This document shows positions 49,883 to 62,615 of a stretch of DNA of 64,000 nt, in pieces; within the stretch, counting starts at the first letter, position 1, and each line of letters opens with the position of its first letter. The DNA comes from Macrobrachium rosenbergii. Taxonomy: Eukaryota > Arthropoda > Malacostraca > Decapoda > Palaemonidae. The position numbers and the translations under genes were made by a program. The stretch spans positions 49,334,298 through 49,398,297 of the forward strand of contig NC_089755.1 in assembly GCF_040412425.1 (NCBI RefSeq), read 5' to 3'. A model generated the notes under the pieces. That model saw nothing but the letters and a program-made list of their open reading frames with translations, was not told where the DNA came from and did not search any database.

Positions 49883-51059
49883 CGACCGATATGCTTCGAC
49901 AGCATGCGAAATTTTGACCCCAAAGAAAGTAATACACAATGAAAAATATCACAATTTTGTTCACTAGGAGACTGAAATATACATTACGGAACAATATAAC
50001 CGAAAAAAATGTAATCCCACAATAATAATTACGAAAGAAAAATAAAATGCAATGATCTTAACACCACACAGCTGTTCATCTTTACTCTAAGTCTCGCACG
50101 TGTTCTTCGCACATGTCAGGACCTAGAATAGTTTCTCAACTCTTCATAAATGCCTAGTATCTAGGACACAACTCAAGTTTAAAGCGCTGTCATGGCAGAA
50201 GTAGGCCACGCACCGGAAAAGCGAAGGATACAAGCAAAATCCTCTGCGGTTGAATCAAGACTTTCCTACCCCAGTAATACGTCACAATGGGGGATCGAGA
50301 CCCAGTAACGAGAAAGTGAGCTGACAATACAGAAACGCAACTCGGGAAACAACGGGGATCACGGACGTCCCCAGCAGGGATTTCGGAGAGTCCCTTACAG
50401 TTTATGCTGGACAAATCAAAGCAGAACAGAGAGCTTTGTTACTAAAAATAAATAAGCCTCTTATATATGCAGGGCAGGGGGGAGGCTTCCGTTTTGTAAC
50501 CGATAAACACTACTGAGATTTCTCTGGTCGTAAACCTCAGCACGATTCTGATGACAACGCAATTTGCGACGTCAATGTTTTAAGTCACAAGCCTTCTGTC
50601 GGCACCAAAGTCCACTACGAGCTACAGTACGTGGATTTATGTGCTTCTGGGTATCTTCTTAAAAAATGGTAGAAAAATAACACACCTGAAAATTAACGGT
50701 ACGCACTCCAGTATTCAACCCCAGTACTGCCTTGCGAAAAAAAAAAAAAAAAAAGGACAAGCGCTTGTGAAACTCGCAACAGACCTTAGCGGTCTAGTGT
50801 TAAAAAAACCTACAGAAAAAAACAATAGAAAAAGTTCCTTAAACATCCGCAGCAGCAATTACTTGAATAAAAATAACACTGACCACAACTAATAATTTCA
50901 TCCGCGTGGACAACTGCTATTGAACATCGTGTGAAACATTATCCACATGAAGTAATGGTACGTAATCACTAAAACATTATGCACATGACTTTGTATCATC
51001 GCTTGTGGGTAAGCAAGATCGAAATACAATACATGACATGACAACTTGAGGAAAACATC

Positions 51060-51200
51060 ATACCGTTTCTCAAATATCTGAGGTAGAGAAAGCCACAGTG
51101 ACATACATATCATATGGGACAAGCCCACAGGGGACACTGACTTGAAATTCAAGCTTCCCAAGAATATTGTGTTCAAATGAAAGAAGTAACAGAAGGTAGC
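51060..51200 (-). mobile_element. Second copy of the LINE 3'UTR
   Basis: The reverse complement carries AAGCTTGAATTTCAAGTCA and CCTGTGGGCTTG in the same order and spacing as 46685-46720. The coding part is absent, so it is a 5'-truncated copy. Confidence 0.55.
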
Positions 51201-51384
51201 TTTCCTTCTTTAAATCCTCAGTTGAAAACCCTTAAGGACAGTTTCAACAGGCTATAAACCCAAGATGGGCTCCCAAAGGGAAATCATTGGGGAGTTCTTT
51301 GTCCAAGACATGGCAAGACCCTCACGGTGGAAGCCCATTTCTAAAGCGAGAGAACATTTTCGATAGAGTCAAGAACGGAACGGA

Positions 51385-51665
51385 ATATAGAGTTTAGGCC
51401 AAAGGCCAAACGCTGGGACCTGTGAGGTCATTCAGCGCTGGAATGGAAATTGAGAGCAGGTAGGTTTCAAAGGTGTAACAGGAGGAAAACCTGTTAAGAG
51501 AGGGTGGACAGTAAGAAGGAAGAAAGAGAATATGAATTGAGGTACAGTAAAAGGAATGAAAGGAGTTGCAGCTAGGGGTCGAAGGGACGCTGCAAAAAAC
51601 CTTAAGTAATACCTAGAGTACACCCCGTGAGGTGCACTGACGGCATTAACGCCCTACGGGTTCGA
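51385..51665. repeat. Dispersed SINE-like repeat known from decapod sequences
   Basis: The block contains AGGCCAAAGGCCAAACGCTG, GAGGTCATTCAGCGCTGG and GTGAGGTGCACTGACGGCA followed by a TTAACGCCCTACGGG-type ending. I recognise these words from many decapod transcripts and genomes. No polymerase III boxes or frame were established. Confidence 0.5.
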
Positions 51666-52669
51666 TAGTCAAGAAAAAAGGTGAGGCATGTTCCAATACA
51701 TGGACAATAATGAAATTAAAGTACAAAAATCCGTAACATTTCATACATTTGAAGAGAGACTAAAGATGATTGATAATTTGCAAATGAAAAGTTAAGGAGA
51801 CAGATAGATAGATGCTAAGAGTCGGCTGAAGCTTAGAAAACGGAGATTATGACTAATTGTACGCTCGATGCACGATTGCACCACTGGCCATAACAAAAAA
51901 TTTTCAACACGTTCCATGGATCTTTGACAGTCTGCTCTCATGCAATTGCTTTTCTCCTAACTGGCTTTAAACACGAGAACTAAACTGTTTGGGTGCGATT
52001 TCAAAAGATTTTCACTGTGACCTACTAACCTACAAGGTAAAGAGGATTTTTCCACCGCTAACAACGTCAAATAACAATACTCTATTGACATAGGTGTTTC
52101 TTTATGAGTCAGGCTACACCAGCGAATCAGAAATATTTTCCAGACGAGTGACGATAACAATACGTACTGTGTCAGTGTAGTCCCACTCTTTCCTTCCGCT
52201 GTCTTTGCCTTGGTTATTTTAGACCAAGGCTATGTTTGAGTATTTACGCTGTCATCCTAACAGACCTCCTGTAACCCTAGCCCATGGTAATAAATGAATC
52301 ACTGTCTGTACAAGAGCAGCGACCCTTATTTTTGTATATATAAAAAAAACAGGTCATAAACTCCTCGTGATAAATTTCTGTCAAAATCTGAAGTGTTTCG
52401 GTGTTTCAGTTCTCAAGTCATTGTTATGACTGAAATAAAGGGAAGGCGGAGCTCACATTATCTTTGAGACCAGGTGTTCTACAGTTGGAAATTTTAACGT
52501 AACTGCCTTTACCTTCTTTGTTGAGGCACCAAAGGTAAGCCTTCCAACTTTCATCTTTATGAATGAGGTTGCTAACCCCCAGCATCCTGTTACCCATTTA
52601 CTATCAGGTGAGCCGGTGTACAGTATGCGACAATCCACAGTTCTAACAAATGTGAGCCAAGTGCTTCAT

Positions 52670-52790
52670 TATTCAACTGCTAAACACCGCATGGTGCAGC
52701 ACTAGACTCATTCGCAAGATTCATGATTCAACCCCAGTTTACCTCATCAGTCAACCCAGCTCTGAATAGGTGCCAGCGTCATCTAGAAAA
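52670..52790 (+). repeat. Possible tRNA-derived SINE, diverged
   Basis: TGGTGCAGCACTAGACT resembles an A box, and TGATTCAACCCC, about 30 bp further, a B box. An A-run follows at 52783. Weak support. Confidence 0.25.
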
Positions 52791-53151
52791 AAAAAATGAC
52801 ATGGCTAGCAACCTCAGCGCAAAAAGCCTGCTGAGAACTGGTGGTACCCTCTGTAAATGGAATAAGCTTGCATAGTTTAGAAGTGGCAAGAGGTGGGAGG
52901 AAGGAAGACCTAGAAAGTACTTGGCTAGGTGGACACTAATATCTTGAAAGCGCAATTTTATGCAAAACATGACGTGAACAGCGCAGTGAGTATAGGGGTT
53001 CAATGTGCTATTGATGAACCTTCTGTATAGCATATGAAGCTTCTAATATCAAGTTAACTTCCTACGAAGTGGTTCATCACCAATTCAGCATGGTAAGAGA
53101 GTTGCAGTGGCCACTGAGTTTTTTTCATCATTTGGAAACGCTCAATGTTTA

Positions 53152-53154
<3 letters not shown>

Positions 53155-53246
<92 letters not shown>

Positions 53247-53270
53247 ATATGTATATGTATATACACATAC
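53155..53270. repeat. Compound (AT)n(GT)n microsatellite
   Basis: About 29 AT units, then about 14 GT units and degenerate ATGTAT words. Confidence 0.97.
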
Positions 53271-53371
53271 ATTTCCAAACACATGATCATATAACATCTA
53301 GGCCGATCGTTCATTGTAACAAGCCACCAAGAAATCAAAATTATCTATACATCGCGCCCAAACCCCACTTC

Positions 53372-53375
<4 letters not shown>

Positions 53376-53413
<38 letters not shown>
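53376..53413. repeat. (AG)n microsatellite
   Basis: About 19 AG units. Confidence 0.97.
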
Positions 53414-53415
<2 letters not shown>

Positions 53416-53934
53416 GACGCAGCACCATTTCCCTGTGAAGCACCCTAGGGAGGTTCCATAACCTAATCCACAATCTCCATCACTACTACACTTCTGAGAT
53501 TTCTCTGGCGCGGCGGTCCCTCTTCTCGCAGCTTAAAATGACAAAAATAACTTCTACGTCTCGGCAGTGATGTTCCCATCCTAGCAGGTACTACACGCAT
53601 ACTACGAAGCTTGTTAATGTTGTTATACGCACATGAAAGGTTTATATACGCGTGGTTGGTTGCCGCCCCCGCCAGGTTCCACGTAACAAATATTTTACAA
53701 CCGTTGATGCAAGAAATTCGTCTTCTGAGTTTAAATGAATTCTTAAGGTTAAAACTACTCCAGCTTTTTTACGGAGATTAATACCAGCATTCTCCAGGTC
53801 AAAACAGCTAAGACTTTGAAAACAGCAAGTTCACAGGAACTAAGGTCAACCCCGCACTCTGATGATCATGATAATTTAGGTCATTGATACGAAAAATTTT
53901 AAGACCTTAACAACTACGGGTCATCAACACCAAC

Positions 53935-54260
53935 GGTTTTAAGGTCACAAAATTTATGATAATCGACATCAACGTTTTTAAGGTCACAAAATTTACGATA
54001 ATCGACATCAACGTTTTTAAGGTCACAAAATTTACGATAATCGACATCAACGTTTTGAAGGTCACAAAATTTATGATAATCGACATCAACGTTTTTGAAG
54101 GTCACAAAACTTATGATAACAGACATCAACGTTTATAAGGTCACAAAATTTATGATAATCGTCATCAACGTTTTTAGGTCATAAAACTTTATTGTTCATC
54201 GACGCCAACGCTTTTAAGGTCAAAATTGATGGTCACGAACGTTTTTAACGTCACAAAATT
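53935..54260. repeat. 39-bp minisatellite, multiple of three, open in coding frames
   Basis: The unit starts AAGGTCACAAAATTTAYGAT and ends with ATCAACGTTTTT; five good copies and about three decayed ones. Because 39 is 13 codons, - strand frames repeat NVDVDYHKFCDLK-like peptides and the + strand also stays open. No start context or splice sites, so non-coding is more likely. Confidence 0.9.
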
Positions 54261-54559
54261 TATGGTCATCAACAATGACGTTTTAGTCCCAAGACATGTG
54301 ACATCTTGGATCAATGCACTGGGGTTCAATCTTTATCAGAGAAGTCAACGCTGTTAGGGTTATAAGACCCGGTATTCGCGTGAGTACTGTAACCTTCACG
54401 TTCAAAACTCTCCCCTGAGGGTCCACGGTGTACAGGTCGATTACATAAGAATGAGTTGCATATCCGGTTTCCAGGCGTCATTCGCCGCGCTAATTACGTT
54501 AATGGTATTGAATGACAAACGGAGTTACGGTAAAGAGCAAAAGGTAGACGGAGTGAACA

Positions 54560-55030
54560 CGCGAATGTGAATACCGCAAAATGCTGATTTACAGCGTAAA
54601 AAGTAATTTTATGCAAGTAAAAATAAATGCGCCGAAGTTTCTTCGGCGCAATCGAGTTTTCTGTACAGCCGCTACAGCGCATAATCAAGGCCACCGAAAA
54701 CTGATCTGCCTTTCGGTGGTCTCAGTATATTGCTGTATGTCCCGCGGCCCACGAAACTTTAACCACGGCTCGGTGGTGGCCTATTCTATATTGTTGCCAG
54801 AGGCATGATTATGGCTACCTTTAACCTTAAATAAAATAAAAATTACTGAGGCTAGAGGGCTGCAATTTGGTATGTTTGATTACTGAAGGGTAGATGATCA
54901 ACTTACCAATTTGCAGCCCTCTACCTCAGTAGCTTTTAAGATCTGAGGGCGACCACAAAAAGTGCGGACAGAAAAAAGTGCGGACGGACAGACAAAGCCG
55001 GCACAATAGTTTTCTTTTACAGAAAATTAA
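54560..55030. repeat. Multi-hairpin dispersed repeat
   Basis: It holds a perfect 9-bp stem with 3-nt loop (54629-54649, GCGCCGAAG/CTTCGGCGC), a CCACCGAAA/TTTCGGTGG stem (about 54691-54718), and a 28-bp near-perfect stem (54844-54871 with 54904-54931). An outer pair, TTTTCTGTA near 54657 and TACAGAAAA near 55017, encloses the last two. I recall near-identical blocks in decapod sequences. No coding frame. Confidence 0.6.
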
Positions 55031-57052
55031 AACTTACCACTAACTTTCACAATTGGGATTTATTAGAAGAAATTTATTACGGTTAAACTTACACTTTCAT
55101 TACAAGTAAAATGAACGACGCATTATTAAAAAAAGAAGCCTTATCACTGGCTTAAATATCTGTGAGATTATCGAGAAAAATCATCATGGCAACAAGGGTA
55201 ACACACGAGTCCTTTTATCACATGAATGACATGACATAATTACCCCTGTTAGGTTCTAGAAACATTCCCTCTACACAACAGAAGAGAAAGAATCGATATA
55301 AATAAAACCTGTTCTGAAGAAAATTCCAAACTCAAGACATAAGGCTATTTCTTAAACATGAAAACTGTTTGTTCAAAGTTGACCAAATCAGCAATTAAAT
55401 AGCAATTTTGAAGTTTAATGGGGCCGAGTAATTGAAACAATACAGGGTAAACGACTCTTTTATCAAACGTGTAATTCCCTTTTATCTTATCTGTCTATTT
55501 TTTGTATTTTTTTAAGAGCTGTAACTACATCCACATATGACACTATGAGTCCATTATTTGTCTGACGAAACTAGAATGACGGTGTATTTCATCGAAACTA
55601 AAACAATACAAAAGAAACAAAACGAAATGAAAAAGAAAGTCCTTCGTTCAGGGTGTTCATAAAATTCAACTTGAAATTAAGAATAACCTTGACGGGATAT
55701 CGCATACTTATTAAGTATACTGGTGATTATCTGATGGGAACTTTTTAATAAAGTTCATAACAAAACAAAAGCAAAAACGCTACTTTAAACAAAAGAATTG
55801 CAAGACTCAATTCCGAATTTATTCTTGATCATCCATATCATACGTTACGGTAATGTTGTGCTCTGTTACTTCACTCTCAAAAGAGTGAAGATATAAGACA
55901 GGGCAAAGCGTGACTTTTAGGAGATTAGCATAAAGCAAATATTATGAGTTGAGTCTTAAAAAAACGTAGAAATTGTTACAACGTGAATCGGAAGGCTTCG
56001 ACAAACGCCAAATTCAACGCCACTAACTTCTAATTTATAAAGGTTTCCTTAGCTGTATACAGATTTCTTAACTTCTTTGTGTTCTTTCGTTAAGTGGTAA
56101 ATCTTTTTCGCTTCCTTCATAATAAATGTTAAATTTTCCGAACAGTACAGTTCTTTTACGGGTTATATTTGAAATTAACTCGTAACAGCTTATGGGTAAT
56201 TTATTTACATTACAATCAAATTGGTTAAATGATATTTCAATTACAACAACAACAATACTATTTTTTTTATTGCCGCTAAAACTTAACACTGTCAGCATTA
56301 AATAAGCTTCATTAATCTTACCCTGAAGCCTAATATATAATTTATATTCAGTAAGCAAGACACATCACACATACCGGCCTCTAACAATGGCTCAAGGTAG
56401 CCCAAAACAGGAAGAACTCGCCCACTTACCCAAGATATAAATAATTTATGCATACATCACAATGAAAACAATTCATAATTTTACGTTAAACCACAACCTC
56501 TACGTGCATTTATCACAAAATCTAAAATTACCATTTATATAAATATTAAGTATAGAAAAAAAAAAACAACTTATACAAGCAATGCGTATAAAAACAAAAC
56601 ATTAACACATCCATTACAAAACAAAATATATCATACAAGATTGAACACAATTTCTAGCGTGCCAAAACAGCTGCGACAACCAATCTTTTAAATTCAGCTG
56701 ATCAAATTTCATTAACAGCACAAACGACAATAATAACATGAATTACGTAGTTAGGCGAGCGAATGTTGCTGCGCACGATAAGGTCTCTCTCTCCTTGAGA
56801 CTGGATCAAACTTCGTTTACGATTAAAAAGTTGTTGTTTATTTGGATGTTGTCTTCACGAACGATCGTAGATGGCGGAGTGCGGAGCTGATTAGCCGTTC
56901 CGATAAAATGAATGCGTTATATAACTGGGTAAAACATGCTGCACACATGAAGAGGCGTTAAAGATCATTAACAGTTTGCTGGGTAAATGAGAATAAACAT
57001 ACACTTTAACACACTATAAATAAATATATATAACACATAAATACATACATAT

Positions 57053-57189
<137 letters not shown>

Positions 57190-57810
57190 CACGGGTCAAT
57201 CCTCTCTGACAAAACTGTTTTTAACAGAAATGAATCACATAAATAAACAGCCTACGTCAGTTTTTCCATCCCAGTGCACCAAAACAACTTAAATATTCAA
57301 ACAGGTTTATATAAGTTACAATCTGATCACTATCAAACCGAACCATTTCAGCCAACTCTTCCGATCCCTGACACAAAAGAACAGGAAACCCAAAAGAACT
57401 GTTTGAACAGGAATCCCAAAAGAATTGTTTGAACAGGAATCCCCTTCCCGTTTCGAAACACCGACATTATTTGAGAAAGTTCTCAGCTTAATGCCATGAA
57501 TGCGCTGTTCGACTTTGCATGCATTCTTCTCCAACTACCCCTCCCCTCTTCCGCAGGGCAGGTCAAGAGTGGCTCTTCCCCCACGCCGACCCAAATAGCC
57601 TTTCAAGCCCTTCCTTGGAGCGAGAGAGAGAGAGAGGGAGGCCGGCCGATAAAGAAGATTGGAAAACACAAGAACCTTTTCAAGTGGCCGTCGAGTATCG
57701 CCTCACAGTTTCCTGGTGGCACTGGGACACCTTCTCGAGGGAGGGGAAATAAAAAGAGCATAAGCACGTTTGCAATCGCATGTCGGCGAGAAGAAGTGTT
57801 GTTGTCTGTG

Positions 57811-57858
<48 letters not shown>

Positions 57859-57923
57859 ATATACCAAAATTCCCATTTCTTACCCCTTCTCTATGTATAA
57901 TGCGGTGTCGTGTGTGTGTCCAT

Positions 57924-57978
<55 letters not shown>

Positions 57979-58041
57979 ATACACCAAAATTCCCATTCCT
58001 TACCCCTTCCGTATGAATAGTGCGGTGTCGCGTGTGTGTTC

Positions 58042-58100
<59 letters not shown>
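57811..58100. repeat. Higher-order repeat: (GA)n blocks alternating with a unique spacer
   Basis: Three GA arrays (about 57811-57856, 57927-57976, 58047-58100) are separated by two copies of a roughly 70-bp spacer (CCAAAATTCCCAT, TTACCCCTTC, TGCGGTGTCG). The period is about 117-120 bp, so spacer and microsatellite amplified together. Confidence 0.92.
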
Positions 58101-58105
<5 letters not shown>

Positions 58106-58309
58106 TTCATGAATGACAACTGGGTAAATGATCGACTGCGTCATAAAATACTCATAAAGTTTAGAAAATTGTGAGAAATGACCTAACAGCTACACTTGTA
58201 GAGCAAATACATGTTCTAAGTCGAAGATAAAACAATCCCATTTAAAGCAAATTACAGCTGTATTACGAAATACAATACGCGAGGTACACGTGCAGAAAAT
58301 AAAATTCTT

Positions 58310-59350
58310 GAAAATCACAGGTGTGAAGAAAATTTACTTCATGAAAGCAACAGATGTGAAGAAAATTTATTTCATGAGTCACAACTGTAAAGGGATTTGA
58401 TGGGAGTATAAATATTCTTTACTATGACAGTCACAGGTGCAAAGGAAACTGATTTGACGAAAGTCACAGGTGTTCGCAGGTGTCAAGATAAAATTTTTTT
58501 TTAAAGTCACACGGTAAAAAAATTAAATTGATGAAAATTGCAGATGCAAAAATAATTGATCTCATGAAAATCACAGATGCAAAAATAATTGATCTCATGA
58601 AAATCACAGATGCAAAGAAAATTGATGTGATGAAAATCACAGATGCAATGAAAATGGATTTGAGGAAAATCACAGATGCGAAGAAAATTATTTTGCTGAC
58701 AGTCGCAGGTGTCAAGATAAACATTTTTTTGAAAGTCACCCGGTAAAAAAATTAAATTGATGAAAATTACAGATGCAAAAATAATTGATCTCATGAAAAT
58801 CACAGATGCAAAGAAAATTGATTTGATGAAAATCACAGATGCAAAGAAAATTGATCTGATGAAAATCACACATGCAAAGAAAACTGATCTGATGAAAATC
58901 ACAGATGCAAAGGAAATTGATTCGATGACAATCACAGATGCAGAGAATATTGATCTGATGAGTCACAGATTTAAAGATAACTGATTTGATGAAAGTCACA
59001 GATGCAAAGAAAACTGATTTAATGAAAGGCACAAATAAGACTTATCTGATGAAAGCCACCGATGCAAAAAAAAAAATAATTTGATGAAAATCGCTCATGG
59101 AAAGGAAATCGATTGATGAAAATCACAAATGCAAAGTAAGTTAACATGATGGATGCCACAAATGTAAAGAAACCTGATTGGATGAAAGTTACATACACCA
59201 AGAAAATTAATTCCATTAAATTCAAGAGATCAAAATAAATATGATTTGATCAGTCACTGATGCAAGAAAAATTAATGTGATGAAAATAACAGATGATAAT
59301 GAACTGATTTAATGAAAGTGTTTGGTGTAAATTAATAAGATGAAAGTCAT
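58310..59350. repeat. 33-bp minisatellite, multiple of three, open on both strands
   Basis: The core unit is GATGAAAATCACAGATGCAA plus AGAAAATTGATTT, about 25-30 diverged copies. A larger unit of about 240 bp (58486-58570 again at 58724-58810, around CGGTAAAAAAATTAAATTGA) is superimposed. It translates as MKITDAKKIDL-like repeats on + and as hydrophobic CDFHQINFLCI-like repeats on -. No start or splice signals tie it to a gene. Confidence 0.9.
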
Positions 59351-59389
59351 TAGGTGAGGGCAATTACTTTGATGAGCGCTTCATCATTA

Positions 59390-60650
<1,261 letters not shown>

Positions 60651-60973
60651 AGTCGATGAATTATTTAAGACTGTATGAAAAAAATTCACGTTTTGCAAGG
60701 CAAGAAATAGCCAATATAATTAAATTCACAAGGAACCAGGTGTCAATAATATTAACGATGCAAGTATGCAGTGTTGATAAAAATGAGTTTCACGAAATTA
60801 ATAGGCAATTCAAAAGATCTGTTCTTAATAACTCCCTTACAAGACTAAGAGACATCAAATAAAAAAAATCTGTACAAAAACCCATGACAATGACAAACCT
60901 TTCCAAATCAAAGAGAAGACCTTGTGGTATAAACGAAAACATACATGACACGATTATCATAAATTCAAACAAT

Positions 60974-60975
<2 letters not shown>

Positions 60976-61041
<66 letters not shown>
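60976..61041. repeat. (AAT)n microsatellite
   Basis: About 22 AAT units. Confidence 0.98.
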
Positions 61042-61042
<1 letters not shown>

Positions 61043-61104
61043 TTCTCTATTCGAATCTTCGCTACAGTTTCTCCGCTAAGACTCACTGTAAAACTTCCCA
61101 TCCC

Positions 61105-61150
61105 GCCTCCCGCCACCAGGGACGCGTCATGACGTCAATGGTTGCCAATA
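61105..61150. promoter_or_regulatory. Promoter-like cluster: GC box, full CRE, CCAAT
   Basis: A pyrimidine-rich GC-box-like stretch (CCCGCCTCCCGCC) is followed by a full palindromic CRE, TGACGTCA, at 61130-61137 and CCAAT at 61145. It sits in the 5' region of the lipase gene (transcribed leftward) and could belong to its promoter or to an unrelated start site. A CRE would fit cAMP control of lipolysis, but that link is inference. Confidence 0.25.
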
Positions 61151-61504
61151 ATGAAGGCTTCACTCACACGAAGCCCCTCAGCAGAATCCTCACCCACTTC
61201 CTAGGCTAGCTGTGTAAGTTTTCTCTCTCGCTTCTCTTGAACCCTTCTATGGCAGTTAAAGCAACGCCTTCGGCTGCGCGGTACAAGGTCGCTCTAATCG
61301 CAGGAAATGAAGTGCTTTAATCCCGTGCTGACCTGATGTACAGTAGAGCTTCGTCAGTCTTCGTTGGGGATAGATTACAAATTAGCTGTTTGGCTTCCGC
61401 CCGAGTTATTTATTTGGGTACACGAGGCTTTTTTTTTTTTGTGGGGGCTGGCATATTCAAAAGTAGTGTGATAACTTTGTATTGGTATATTCTTGCATGC
61501 GCAC

Positions 61505-61505
<1 letters not shown>

Positions 61506-61598
<93 letters not shown>
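61506..61598. repeat. (AT)n microsatellite
   Basis: About 46 AT units. Confidence 0.98.
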
Positions 61599-61599
<1 letters not shown>

Positions 61600-61941
61600 C
61601 GAACTGGCATAATCATACGTACAATTAGAGTGATAAAAAAATCTTTTATAAAATTCGTTTTTTAATGCAGAGGACAACAATAATGGCAACTCCACTGTCT
61701 GGTTTAGACCCTGCACGAAAAAAACAAAAGCCAGAAAGTTCTAAAACTTTAACCCGAGGATTACTGGGTTCGCCTCGATAACCAAGTGGTGTTAAAATTG
61801 AACCTGCACCTAGAAAACCAGGTCATGCTAAGTTATTCTTCACCACTTTGGTCTCGGTTAATTTCTTCGGCTTTCGAGAGCTTCAACAATTCCTAACTTT
61901 GAATTTAAATCATCACCTTATTTTCAATGACCGTTAATCCT

Positions 61942-61944
<3 letters not shown>

Positions 61945-62007
<63 letters not shown>
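61945..62007. repeat. Compound (GT)n(GA)n microsatellite
   Basis: About 16 GT units directly followed by about 15 GA units. Confidence 0.97.
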
Positions 62008-62009
<2 letters not shown>

Positions 62010-62316
62010 AAACTATTACTGCTTTTGTACTAAAACAGATGCTATTTAGTGGATTAACCCATTAGACTGCTTCTCATCTATTTTTTTCAAAGTACATTTA
62101 AATGAAATTACGATAAAAAACGAGTTGTAAATATTGTCCTAGAACCTCCAAGTGCCATGTTATCCGAGGGACACATTGCTTAAGCTTTTTTTTAGGTTAC
62201 AGTTATCTCACATAATATTTTGAGACCTTGTGGCAAACTAGATAATATAAAAATGCATTATATTTCGGTACTGATGACTAAAGAACACTCACAGCTCAAC
62301 TAAATGGGCCCTGAAC

Positions 62317-62359
<43 letters not shown>

Positions 62360-62615
62360 TCGAGTCTTAAAATGGAGAAGCACATCCACAGTTATGAAAA
62401 TATATGTATTACTGATATTTCACTCCGGATTTCTGTGCATTTATTTATGTTATTTATTTATTTTTATCTATTTATTTATTTATCATTTATTATTTATATA
62501 TTTATTTACTTATTTATTTGTACATATACATAACTGTGGATTTGTTTCTCCAATAATAATAATAATAATAATAACAACAATAATAATAATAATAAAAAAT
62601 AATCATCATCATCAT
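62317..62615. repeat. Cluster of (AAT)n, (TTTA)n and (ATC)n simple repeats
   Basis: AAT units at 62317-62360, TTTA/TTTAT units at 62435-62520, AAT/AAC units at 62551-62596 and ATC units at 62601-62618. Confidence 0.9.

Noticed and set aside
56868..56895. ATGGCGGAGTGCGGAGCTGAT start-like sequence
   Set aside because: It has a start-codon-like context but a stop follows after seven codons and no donor is nearby; at most a YY1-like site.
57496..57900. 134-codon + strand frame
   Set aside because: Its end is GA-microsatellite derived and the rest has no family resemblance or splice support.
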